The notes under the pieces: generated by a model
Seen by the model: only the letters and a program-made list of their open reading frames with translations
What the model was told of the DNA's origin: nothing
Databases searched by the model: none
Part shown: in pieces, positions 27,119 to 35,034 of the stretch
How the letters are laid out: each line of letters starts with the position of its first letter
How positions within the stretch are numbered: the first letter of the stretch is position 1
Origin: Jilunia laotingensis
GTDB lineage: Bacteria; Bacteroidota; Bacteroidia; Bacteroidales; Bacteroidaceae
Length of the DNA stretch: 64,000 bases
Assembly: GCF_014385165.1 (NCBI RefSeq)
Contig: NZ_JACRTF010000001.1
Coordinates: 1,860,001-1,924,000 of the forward strand
Direction: 5' to 3'
Translations under genes and position numbers: made by a program

Positions 27119-27126
27119 TATCTTTG
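27119..27126 (+). promoter_or_regulatory. -7 promoter box left of the insertion sequence
   Basis: TATCTTTG matches TAnnTTTG and ends 8 bp before the proposed left inverted repeat of the insertion sequence. It points rightward, so before insertion it may have driven pepP; now it would transcribe into the element. Confidence 0.5.
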
Positions 27127-27198
27127 TTGCATTAACTTTAAGAGGAGTTCTATAAATTAAAATATTGTAGTACAGTTGTTTATATGGTTCCAAGAGCG

Positions 27199-27206
27199 TA
27201 AATTTG
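27199..27206 (+). promoter_or_regulatory. -7 promoter box of the transposase gene
   Basis: TAAATTTG matches TAnnTTTG, 20 bp before the ATG at 27227. It lies inside the longer possible frame from a TTG at 27176 and so supports the later start. Confidence 0.5.
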
Positions 27207-27226
27207 CAGAAAATAAGAATTTTATA

Positions 27227-28288
27227 ATGAACAAGTTATCCCGATACCGTAAGCTTCGTTATAATCAACTATTTGAGTCAGAGAATCGTGAATTGCGTTT
27301 GAATGAAATGGGCAATCCTCTTGAAGTGTTGTCTCAGTATGTTGATTTTGAGATCTTTCGTCCTACTCTTGAATCAGCCCTTTTTACCGGAGAGCGCAAA
27401 AGTAATGCCGGTCGTCCGCCGATAGACTGTGTGCTGATGTTCAAGGTCTTGTTTCTTCAGCGTTATTATGGTTTGAGTGACCATCAGATAGAGTATCAGA
27501 TAGTTGACCGTACGAGTTTCCGCAAGTTTCTTGGTATTGAATGTGTTGACGATGTTCCTGACGAGAAGACGGTGTGGAAGTATCGCGAACTCCTGACAAA
27601 TACAGGCGTTTATGACAAGCTTTTTTCGGAATTTCATAGTTTCATGGAAAGTAAGGGTCTGCAATTCAATGAGGGTCGCATCATTGATGCCAGTTTTGTT
27701 ATTGCCCCTCGCCAACGTAACACCCGTGATGAAAATGAGCAGATAAAACAGGGAGCGGGTGATAAGTTGTGGAATGACAATCCCCACAAGAAGTGCCACA
27801 AGGATGTAGATGCCCGCTGGACAAAGAAGCGTGATGAGACTTTTTACGGCTACAAGCAGCATACTAAAGTTGAGAAACGCAATAAGATCATACTTTCTTA
27901 TGATACCACGTCGGCAGAAGTGCATGATTCCAAAGGCTTTGAAGGACTGCTGGATGAAAAAGACGAAGGCAAGGACTTGTATTTGGACGCCGGTTATGTC
28001 GGACAAGAGGAGATTGTAAAACAGCATAAGATGAATCCGATAATTTGCGAAAAGGGCTACCGTAACCGTCCGCTTACCAAGGAGCAGAAATCAGACAATA
28101 GGAAAAAATCCAAGACACGTTGCCTTGTCGAGCATGTATTCGGGTTTGAGGAACAAACCATGCGTGGACTTGTGGTGCGTACAGTAGGGCTTATTCGTGC
28201 TAAAGCCAATGTAGCATTCACCAGTCTTGTGTATAACATCAGTCGTTACACGCAAATAATCAGGCTGAAACCTGAGTTGTTGGGGTGA
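27227..28288 (+). CDS. IS5 family transposase
   Basis: A 353-residue DDE transposase. The N-terminal domain 'RPPIDCVLMFKVLFLQRYYGLSDHQIEYQI' is the IS5-type DUF772-like region. The catalytic set appears as 'GRIIDASFV' (first D), 'LYLDAGYVG' (second D) and 'CLVEHVFGFEEQTMRGL' (E). The frame is uninterrupted, so the element may be active. The start at ATG 27227 is preferred over TTG 27176 because of the promoter box between them. The gene reads toward pepP. Confidence 0.93.
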   Translation: MNKLSRYRKLRYNQLFESENRELRLNEMGNPLEVLSQYVDFEIFRPTLESALFTGERKSNAGRPPIDCVLMFKVLFLQRYYGLSDHQIEYQIVDRTSFRKFLGIECVDDVPDEKTVWKYRELLTNTGVYDKLFSEFHSFMESKGLQFNEGRIIDASFVIAPRQRNTRDENEQIKQGAGDKLWNDNPHKKCHKDVDARWTKKRDETFYGYKQHTKVEKRNKIILSYDTTSAEVHDSKGFEGLLDEKDEGKDLYLDAGYVGQEEIVKQHKMNPIICEKGYRNRPLTKEQKSDNRKKSKTRCLVEHVFGFEEQTMRGLVVRTVGLIRAKANVAFTSLVYNISRYTQIIRLKPELLG

Positions 28289-28307
28289 ATTATGCCTGCA
28301 CATCCAA

Positions 28308-28342
28308 TTTTTACAACAAACACAAGTTAATTATTGTAAAAA
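28308..28342. terminator. A/T-rich hairpin after the transposase gene
   Basis: A 9 bp perfect inverted repeat, TTTTTACAA (28308-28316) and TTGTAAAAA (28334-28342), 20 bp after the transposase stop. It may limit transposase read-through into pepP. The stem is weak because it is A+T-rich. Confidence 0.45.
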
Positions 28343-28344
28343 TC

Positions 28345-28354
28345 GGGGGGGGGG
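28345..28354. repeat. Homopolymer run of ten G
   Basis: Ten consecutive G residues lie 14 bp upstream of a -7 box (28369-28376), so the run occupies the place where the -33 region and spacer of that promoter would be. Such tracts slip during replication. Confidence 0.9.
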
Positions 28355-28368
28355 TAGAAAATATTCGC

Positions 28369-28376
28369 TAAATTTG
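28369..28376 (+). promoter_or_regulatory. -7 promoter box facing pepP, inside the insertion sequence
   Basis: TAAATTTG matches TAnnTTTG and lies 97 bp before the pepP ATG. If the element boundaries are right, this is an outward promoter carried by the insertion sequence. Confidence 0.55.
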
Positions 28377-28473
28377 CAAGACTAAAGCTCACAAATTGGG
28401 CAGTTAAAGAGTTCTGCTGTCTGATACAAGAGGATAAATTGAATTGATAGAACTCACCTTAAAATAGAACATT

Positions 28474-29847
28474 ATGTTTGGCAAAGAAACCTATGTGCAG
28501 CGCCGAGCCCTGCTGAAAGAGAAATTAGGCTCCGGAGTGTTGTTATTTCTGGGTAATGACGATTGTGGGCTAAATTATGAAAGTAATACTTTCCGTTACC
28601 GTCAGGATTCTACCTTCCTTTATTATTTCGGTCTTCGGTTTGCCGGCCTTTCTGCTATAATTGATATAGACAATGATAAAGAAATTATTTTTGGTGATGA
28701 ATTGACGATTGATGATGTCGTCTGGATGGGTGTTCAGCCAACATTGAAGGAGAAAAGTGAGCTTGTAGGAGTTAAACATACATTGCCGTCCGCTGCAATT
28801 GTGGATTATCTGCATCAGTGTGTGCAAAAGGGGGAGGCTATCCACTATCTGCCTCCTTATCGTGCCGAACATAAGCTGAAATTGATGGATTGGCTGGGAA
28901 TACCTCCATCTCGTCAGGAAGGCTCTGTACCTTTTATCCGTGCGATTGTCAGCCAACGTAATTATAAATCCGCTGAAGAAATTGCTGAGATAGAACGTGC
29001 ATGCAACGTAACAGCTGATATGCATATTACGGCTACTAAGGTGCTTCGTCCGGGCATGTATGAATATGAAGTTGTTGCTGAGATGAACCGCGTGGCAGAA
29101 GCCAATAATTGTGAGCTTTCGTTTGCGACTATTGCTACCATCAATGGCCAGACTTTGCATAATCATTATCATGGTAATAAAGTGAAACCGGGCGATCTGT
29201 TTCTGATTGATGCAGGTGCCGAGACGGAGATGGGGTATGCCGGAGACATGTCGTCTACTATCCCTGCCGATAAGAAGTTTACCACTCGCCAGCGTGAGGT
29301 TTATGAAATCCAGAATGCAATGCATCTCGAGTCTGTTAAAGCACTTCGACCGGGTATACCTTATATGGATGTGTATGATTTGTCTGCCCGTGTGATGGTG
29401 GAAGGAATGAAGGGGCTTGGACTGATGAAAGGTAATGCGGAAGATGCTGTACGCGAAGGAGCGCACGCATTGTTCTATCCTCATGGCTTGGGGCATATGA
29501 TGGGCCTTGATGTACATGATATGGAAAATCTGGGGGAACTTTGGGTAGGTTACAATGGTGAACCTAAAAGTACGCAGTTCGGTCGTAAGTCACAACGCTT
29601 GGCTATCCCGCTTGAGCCTGGCTTTGTACATACTGTGGAACCGGGTATTTATTTCATACCGGAACTGATCGATATGTGGAAAGCTGAAAAGAAGTTTGCC
29701 GATTTCATTAATTATGATAAGGTAGAAACCTATAAAGACTTTGGCGGTATCCGTAACGAAGAAGATTATCTGATTACTGAAACCGGTGCCCGCCGTTTGG
29801 GTAAGAAGATCCCATTGACACCGGAAGAAGTTGAAGCACTTCGTTGA
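28474..29847 (+). CDS. pepP: Xaa-Pro aminopeptidase (M24 family)
   Basis: A 457-residue dinuclear metallopeptidase that removes an N-terminal residue preceding proline. The N-terminal creatinase/prolidase domain (about residues 1-165) and the pita-bread domain are both present. The metal ligands show in 'GDLFLIDAGAETEMGYAGDMSST', 'FYPHGLGHMMGLDVHD', 'FVHTVEPGIYF' and 'GGIRNEEDYLIT'. It lacks a signal peptide, so it is cytoplasmic. The upstream region is occupied by an insertion sequence ending 8 bp before the ATG, so expression may now depend on that element. Confidence 0.93.
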   Translation: MFGKETYVQRRALLKEKLGSGVLLFLGNDDCGLNYESNTFRYRQDSTFLYYFGLRFAGLSAIIDIDNDKEIIFGDELTIDDVVWMGVQPTLKEKSELVGVKHTLPSAAIVDYLHQCVQKGEAIHYLPPYRAEHKLKLMDWLGIPPSRQEGSVPFIRAIVSQRNYKSAEEIAEIERACNVTADMHITATKVLRPGMYEYEVVAEMNRVAEANNCELSFATIATINGQTLHNHYHGNKVKPGDLFLIDAGAETEMGYAGDMSSTIPADKKFTTRQREVYEIQNAMHLESVKALRPGIPYMDVYDLSARVMVEGMKGLGLMKGNAEDAVREGAHALFYPHGLGHMMGLDVHDMENLGELWVGYNGEPKSTQFGRKSQRLAIPLEPGFVHTVEPGIYFIPELIDMWKAEKKFADFINYDKVETYKDFGGIRNEEDYLITETGARRLGKKIPLTPEEVEALR

Positions 29848-30298
29848 TCCGGTTATTTTGAAAAGTAGATATATCGCTTTTCGCTAAATGTAAGATATAG
29901 AAGGTCTGTCTAAAAGTAAGCAGATGATTCGCCATAAAAGTGAACCCTGGAAGTTTTTTATCCGACTTTCGGGGTTCATTTCATAGTTGGCGTACCTTTT
30001 CTATTGGTTAAATCGAAGGACAATATTTTTACATTGCTTCGTGGTTGTAACTATTGAATTTGCCAGGTGCCGGGGAGTACCTTGGAGATCACCGATGAAG
30101 CACCCTTTCCTCACCGATGAAGGGGATGTTCCTCACCGATGAAGAGGGTGTTCCTCACCGAGGTAAAAAGCACTTTCCTATATATTGATTATCAAGAGTA
30201 TAAGGCGTGGTTATTTTGGTGTTGTTACATTGGGGATAAAAAATAAATGAACTGAACCCTATGTAAAATAAATGACAAATGAGTTCTTCCCGTATAAA
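29848..30298. other. 450 bp gene-free gap between convergent genes
   Basis: It contains an imperfect hairpin near 29938-29979 (GTGAACCCTGGAAG against CTTTCGGGGTTCAT), probably the pepP terminator, and palindrome array B (30087-30170). No coding sequence is seen. Confidence 0.5.
30087..30170 (-). repeat. Palindrome array B: four units at 22 bp pitch
   Basis: The core CACCGATGAAG starts at 30090, 30112 and 30134; a diverged copy (CACCGAGGTAA) starts at 30156. All steps are exactly 22 bp. On the minus strand the middle two units form CTTCA-TCGG-TGAGG: a 5 bp stem that includes one G-U pair, with a 4 nt centre. The array lies about 125 nt downstream of the histidine-kinase-like gene (minus strand) and also downstream of pepP (plus strand). 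Confidence 0.85.
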
Positions 30299-31852
30299 TT
30301 ATCCATGTAATTCCAGTATGAATCTACTTCCTTTTGTATAACTTGAATCCAAGCTCAGGTTGCCATTCATTTTGGTGGCGATCAGCGAACAGATGGGCAA
30401 GCCCAATCCATCACCCATTGTCAGATCTTTCACTTCGGTAAAGGGCTTGAACAATTTTTCTCGTTGTTCCTCGGAAATTCCGGTACCAGTATCGGTAATG
30501 ATAAATTGATGAGTATGGGCTCCGCGCTTTTTGAAGTCGAGAGTGATACGTCCCTCTTCGGTATAATAAGCGGCATTTTTCAATAGGTGAAGCAGAATGC
30601 GTTCCAATTCTTCCCTGTTCGTCTTTACCTGAAGTTTGGGAGCATTCACGGTGGCTGTAACACCGGGTTTCATATATTGCTTTGCTTTTTCCATTATTTC
30701 TTCACAGAAGGTGTTAGCGTTGACTTCGGTCATTTCGTAGGGTTCGGTTAATGAGTTTTCCAAGGAAGAGAGTTCTTGAATATCATCACTGAATTTCTTT
30801 AACGCACCTACCTGTTCCTGCATTTGGAGAGCTTGTTGGGGGGCTTTTCCGGAGAGTTCGCCTGCCGAAGCTGCCAGTGTGTTCAGTGTAGGCTCCATTT
30901 GGGAAGATATATTTTGGATAAATTTAGTTTTCAATTCATTGTGTTCGTTGGCTATTTGAATACCTTTTTTGAGTTTTCGGTTTGCAGCGACAAAGCGTAA
31001 CCATACGATGGCGAGCAATACCAAAGCGACAATGAGAATAACGACTAGCGTGCATAATCCTATGATGATGTATTGTTTTGCCGAAAGCGTATCGTCTTTT
31101 TCCTGAATGACTTGCTGGCTTTCATCGTATTTCCTTTTTAATATATTCAATTCATCTTGTGCAGTGAGAGCTTTCACCGAATCTGTCCAAACGATATAAC
31201 TTTCATAAGTCCGTCCCATCAGTGGGGCATTATTTGCTTTACGCGCAATGGCAATCAAGTTCTTATAACAGTCGTCTACTTTTTTGTAGTCCTTCTTCTC
31301 CTTATATTGGTTGATTAATTTACGGAAACACGCATCGCCTTGCGTATTAAGCCCGAAGGTGTAATAATAGTTGGCTTTTGTATAAAGTAAGTCCTCATTG
31401 ATCGAGTCGTTTTTGGCAAGGTTGGCCGTTTCCTCCAGTTTGTCCAACTGCCCTTTGGCTTGTGCAGCGTTTTTCAGTCCCATGTACATACGCAGCCTTT
31501 CTTTGGTGACCGGGTAGCGTAGATCATAAAAGGCTTTGTTCTGTTTTTGTTCGCCTGCCCATATCACCTGATCCATTTCCCGGCAAAGCTCAAATGCCTC
31601 TTTGTAAAAGTTCTCTCTGACATAGAGGATGCTGGTTTGGATACCGCATTCCACTGCCTGCGGATAATTTTCGCGGGCAGCAAAGGCCTCGTATGCTTTT
31701 TTGAAAAGATAACGTGCCTTGATATAATCTTTTTGGCTCAGACTACTCTGGGCTTGTTCTTTTAACTCTTTGGCTCTGTCTTGATTTGTCTGTGCATGGA
31801 TTAGTGCATTGAAACAGAGCATTAATACAATGGTTACGATAGACGTTCTCAT
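30299..31852 (-). CDS. Membrane TPR sensor with histidine-kinase-like ATPase domain
   Basis: A 517-residue protein: signal peptide (about 1-20), periplasmic TPR-like helical repeats (about 25-230), a transmembrane helix (about 261-288), a dimerisation-like helix, then a C-terminal HATPase domain. The N box is 'HLLKNAAYYTEEG', G1 is 'ITDTGTGIS' and G2 is 'GDGLGLPI'. The usual phospho-accepting H-box reads 'FIQNISSQMEPTLN', with S317 where histidine is expected. It may bind ATP but signal in another way or act with a partner. It is divergently placed next to the sulfatase locus, which makes a regulatory link possible. No response regulator is adjacent. Confidence 0.85.
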   Translation of the reverse strand: MRTSIVTIVLMLCFNALIHAQTNQDRAKELKEQAQSSLSQKDYIKARYLFKKAYEAFAARENYPQAVECGIQTSILYVRENFYKEAFELCREMDQVIWAGEQKQNKAFYDLRYPVTKERLRMYMGLKNAAQAKGQLDKLEETANLAKNDSINEDLLYTKANYYYTFGLNTQGDACFRKLINQYKEKKDYKKVDDCYKNLIAIARKANNAPLMGRTYESYIVWTDSVKALTAQDELNILKRKYDESQQVIQEKDDTLSAKQYIIIGLCTLVVILIVALVLLAIVWLRFVAANRKLKKGIQIANEHNELKTKFIQNISSQMEPTLNTLAASAGELSGKAPQQALQMQEQVGALKKFSDDIQELSSLENSLTEPYEMTEVNANTFCEEIMEKAKQYMKPGVTATVNAPKLQVKTNREELERILLHLLKNAAYYTEEGRITLDFKKRGAHTHQFIITDTGTGISEEQREKLFKPFTEVKDLTMGDGLGLPICSLIATKMNGNLSLDSSYTKGSRFILELHG

Positions 31853-31873
31853 AATTTTGTTTGTTTAATTCAC

Positions 31874-31881
31874 ACAAATGT
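31874..31881 (-). promoter_or_regulatory. -7 promoter box of the TPR sensor gene
   Basis: On the minus strand TACATTTG matches TAnnTTTG, with a 21 bp gap to the start codon. Confidence 0.5.
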
Positions 31882-32090
31882 AAAACAAATATATGAATGT
31901 TTTAGTCACAAAAGATAAAAAACATTGTGTTTTTATGACTGTATTTTATGCTGGTGAACGGAAATAATTCGATTTGGTTCGTTTTTTCTATTTTCTGCCC
32001 GATTATTTATCTTGCTTTTGGATGCAAATGGCGTATTTTGTATGCCTGCTCAAAGTGAGTAGACGATGACTTTAAATAGAACTGATAATA

Positions 32091-33644
32091 ATGAAACAAC
32101 ATGCTTTTTATTCCGTACCAATAGCTTTGGCTGCATTAGGAAATGTTACAGCAGCTGCTCAGGCTACCAAACCGAACATTGTATTGATAATGACTGACCA
32201 ACAACGGGCAGATATATGCGGGCGAGAAGGGTTTCCGCTTCCTGTGACTCCCTATGTAGATTCGCTGGCTACACAAAATGTATGGTTCAATCGGGCTTAT
32301 ACATCGATGCCTTCGAGTGCCCCTGCGCGTTGTTCTTTGATTAGCGGGCGGTTTCCGAGTGCTACGCACGTGCGCACGAATCATAATATACCTGATGCTT
32401 TCCATGGAAAGGATTTGACCGATGTCCTGAAAGAGTGCGGTTACCGTACTGCAATGGTCGGTAAAAACCATACTTATATGAATATGAGCGAAGTGTTCGA
32501 TTACAGCGTGGACTATGGCCATCGTGGGAATGCCAAGAAGGGGACGCCTGAAGAAAGAGCGCTTGGGAAATTTCTGCAGGAGATGCCCGGTCAATATCTC
32601 GACCCTTCTCCTTTTCCACTGGAACAGCAACAACCTTATCAGATTGTGACGAAAGCGTTGGACTGGGTAAAGCAGCAAAAAGATGCTCCTTTTTTCCTGT
32701 TTGTATCCATACCCGAACCGCACTCTCCTTCACAGGTCTGCGAACCCTATTATTCTATGTTTCCGCCAGAATCGCTCCCGCCACTCCTTTCGAGCCGGAA
32801 GAATCTGCAGGATAAGGGTGAGAAATACATGTCATTGGCTGCTTTGGAAGATACAGCCTGTCCTAATGTACAGCGGGACATCCCTCGTTTGAGAAGTATT
32901 TATGCCGGTATGCTTCGTCTTATTGACGATCAGATTCGTCGTTTAATTGAAGAAATGAAGGCAACCGGGCTGTACGATAATACCGTATTCGTTATCATGT
33001 CCGATCATGGAGATTATTTTGGTGAATATGGACTGATTCGTAAAGGTGCGGGCGTGCCGGAATCTTTGACACGCATCCCGATGGTTTGGGCTGGTAAAGA
33101 CATTGTTCCCCGTCGGCAACCGATGGACGATTGTGTTTCGATCGTCGATGTCCTACCTACTTTCTGTAGTATTATGGGGGCAGATATCCCTCTTGGGGTA
33201 CAAGGACGCAGTTTATGGCCCATGCTGACGGGAAAAGAATATCCGAAGAAAGAATTTGCCAGCGTAGTAGTGGAACAAGGTTACGGAGGTGAAGATTTCA
33301 CTCTCAATGAACCGGTTACTTTCAAGGAAGAAGGTTGCTATTCAGGAAAAGAAGCAGGCTTCGACGGCTTAAATTCCTGGACGCAAAGTGGGGTGCTGAG
33401 AATGGTTCGCAAAGGCGATTGGAAGTTGGTAATGGATCAGAATGGCAGGGGGGAACTTTATAACCTGAAAGAAGACCCTGTAGAGATAAATAATTTATAT
33501 GGAAATAAAAAACATGCCGCTACGCAAATGGAACTGTTGGAAGAGTTGCTCACCTGGAACCTTCGTTTGCAAGACCCTTTGCCCGTACCACGTAACCGTT
33601 ATCATTTCAAGCGGAATCCGGAGAATTATCATTTTACAAACTAA
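32091..33644 (+). CDS. Sulfatase (serine-type, family S1), first of three
   Basis: A 517-residue secreted sulfatase with a signal peptide ending near 'VTAAAQ'. The metal-binding start 'KPNIVLIMTDQQRADIC' and the maturation motif S76-A-P-A-R80 are present; the serine would be oxidised to formylglycine by an anaerobic sulfatase-maturating enzyme, not seen in this window. 'FVIMSDHGDYFGEYGL' supplies further metal ligands. It hydrolyses sulfate esters on glycans; the exact position and sugar cannot be told. It differs clearly from the other three sulfatases. It starts the rightward locus, and the next sulfatase is 21 bp downstream. Confidence 0.92.
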   Translation: MKQHAFYSVPIALAALGNVTAAAQATKPNIVLIMTDQQRADICGREGFPLPVTPYVDSLATQNVWFNRAYTSMPSSAPARCSLISGRFPSATHVRTNHNIPDAFHGKDLTDVLKECGYRTAMVGKNHTYMNMSEVFDYSVDYGHRGNAKKGTPEERALGKFLQEMPGQYLDPSPFPLEQQQPYQIVTKALDWVKQQKDAPFFLFVSIPEPHSPSQVCEPYYSMFPPESLPPLLSSRKNLQDKGEKYMSLAALEDTACPNVQRDIPRLRSIYAGMLRLIDDQIRRLIEEMKATGLYDNTVFVIMSDHGDYFGEYGLIRKGAGVPESLTRIPMVWAGKDIVPRRQPMDDCVSIVDVLPTFCSIMGADIPLGVQGRSLWPMLTGKEYPKKEFASVVVEQGYGGEDFTLNEPVTFKEEGCYSGKEAGFDGLNSWTQSGVLRMVRKGDWKLVMDQNGRGELYNLKEDPVEINNLYGNKKHAATQMELLEELLTWNLRLQDPLPVPRNRYHFKRNPENYHFTN

Positions 33645-33665
33645 AACCTATTAAATACGCTACTT

Positions 33666-35021
33666 ATGAACAAATCAGTATTGTTCTTGACCGCTTGCAG
33701 TGGGCTGGCAGCCACAATGGCTGTTGCGCAGGAGAAGAAACCCAATATTGTCATTATTTATACGGATGACATGGGCATTGGTGATGTTTCCTGTTATAAC
33801 AGCGGATGGGTGATGACCCCTAATATCGATCGTCTTGCTGCAAAAGGATTGAAATTCAACCATTATTATACTTCGTCACCCGTAAGTTCCCCTTCACGGG
33901 TCGGACTGACCACCGGAATGTTCCCTACCGAATGGGGAATCAACACTTTCCTACACGACCGGAAAGGGAATGCGGAGTGCGAGCAGTCCGATTATCTAGA
34001 TAGTTCGGCACCGACTATCGCCAAGTCATTGAAAGCTGCCGGATATGCGACCGCTCATATTGGTAAATGGCACATGGGTGGTGGCCGTGATGTGGACGAT
34101 GCTCCCCAAATACCGAAATATGGCTTCGACGAATATCTGAGTACTTATGAGAGTCCCGATCCGGACAAGCTGATCACTGCTACCAATTGGATATGGAGCG
34201 AGAAAGACAGTATCAAGCGATGGGAACGTACCGGCTACTTTGTAGATAAAACACTTGAATACCTTGGTCGTCATAAAGGTGAACCCTGTTTTGTAAACTT
34301 ATGGCCGGATGATATGCATACTCCCTGGGTGCCTTCGGCCGATTGCTACGGAAAGAAAAAGGAGTGGAACGGCAAGGAGAACTTTATGGCCGTACTTGAA
34401 GAATACGACCGTCAGATCGGACGTTTCATGGATGGTTTGGAGAGACTTGGCATTGCCGACAATACGATTGTGATTTTTACCAGCGACAACGGGGCTTATC
34501 CTACTTTTGATCAGGTTCGAAGCAACGGGCATCGTGGTTCGAAAAATAGCCTTTATGAAGGTGGTGTCAATATGCCTTTCATTATCGTATGGCCCGATAA
34601 AATCAAGGCAGGTGAGGTGGATGATGAGACCGTGATCAATGCAGTGGATATTTATCCTTCTTTATGTGCCATAACAGGAGCCACGCAACTAAAAGGTTTC
34701 AATTACAGTGGCGAAGACATGAGCAAGGCATTGATGGGAGTGAAACACCAGAGCCGCAAGAAAGATATGATGTGGGATTTCGGCCGTAACCGTTTCTTCG
34801 GCCATCCGGCTCAACCTCATCAGCAAAGTCCCCACCTGGCTCTTCGCAGAGGTGACTGGAAGGTTTTGGTCAATGCTGACGGGGCTAATCTGGAACTTTT
34901 CAATATAAAGGAAGATCCGAACGAAACAACCAATATAGCGAATAAATATCCTGAGATGGCACAAGAAATGTCGAAGAAAGTCATCAATTGGTATTTCACA
35001 AAACGTAAACTAAGACAATAG
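33666..35021 (+). CDS. Sulfatase (serine-type, family S1), second; paralogue of 43540-44898
   Basis: A 451-residue secreted sulfatase: signal peptide 'MNKSVLFLTACSGLAATMAVAQ', 'KPNIVIIYTDDMGIGDVSCYN' metal site, and maturation motif S74-S-P-S-R78. 'IFTSDNGAYPTFDQVRSNGH' carries later metal ligands. By eye it is about 80 % identical to the fourth sulfatase at 43540-44898, with the main differences around residues 95-105 and 225-240. Tight spacing on both sides (21 and 13 bp) indicates one operon. Confidence 0.93.
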   Translation: MNKSVLFLTACSGLAATMAVAQEKKPNIVIIYTDDMGIGDVSCYNSGWVMTPNIDRLAAKGLKFNHYYTSSPVSSPSRVGLTTGMFPTEWGINTFLHDRKGNAECEQSDYLDSSAPTIAKSLKAAGYATAHIGKWHMGGGRDVDDAPQIPKYGFDEYLSTYESPDPDKLITATNWIWSEKDSIKRWERTGYFVDKTLEYLGRHKGEPCFVNLWPDDMHTPWVPSADCYGKKKEWNGKENFMAVLEEYDRQIGRFMDGLERLGIADNTIVIFTSDNGAYPTFDQVRSNGHRGSKNSLYEGGVNMPFIIVWPDKIKAGEVDDETVINAVDIYPSLCAITGATQLKGFNYSGEDMSKALMGVKHQSRKKDMMWDFGRNRFFGHPAQPHQQSPHLALRRGDWKVLVNADGANLELFNIKEDPNETTNIANKYPEMAQEMSKKVINWYFTKRKLRQ

Positions 35022-35034
35022 TAAGGGTATAAAC

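Larger units (their letters stand above)
27135..28465 (+). mobile_element. IS5-type insertion sequence, about 1.33 kb
   Basis: The ends are proposed from a 24 bp imperfect inverted repeat, 27135-27158 against 28442-28465, with 20 of 24 positions matching. The shared core is GAGTTCTAT. A full-length DDE transposase lies inside. No clear target duplication flanks these ends; ATTA occurs at 27131-27134 and 28471-28474, but not symmetrically to the repeats. The right end lies 8 bp before the pepP start codon. About 150 bp of non-coding sequence separates the transposase stop from the right repeat and holds a hairpin, a G10 run and an outward-facing -7 box. The element sits between rpoN and pepP. 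Confidence 0.7.

Noticed and set aside
27374..28027. A 217-codon open frame antisense to the transposase
   Set aside because: The transposase frame has the catalytic residues. The antisense frame has no promoter box and no recognisable domain.
28345..28354. G10 run as a plain sequencing or assembly error
   Set aside because: Length uncertainty is possible, but the run is flanked by clean sequence and sits at a meaningful promoter position. I kept it as a finding with read-level checking advised.
28570..29517. A 315-codon open frame antisense to pepP
   Set aside because: It lies wholly within the well-supported pepP gene, has no domain and has shadow-like composition rich in His, Ile and Arg.
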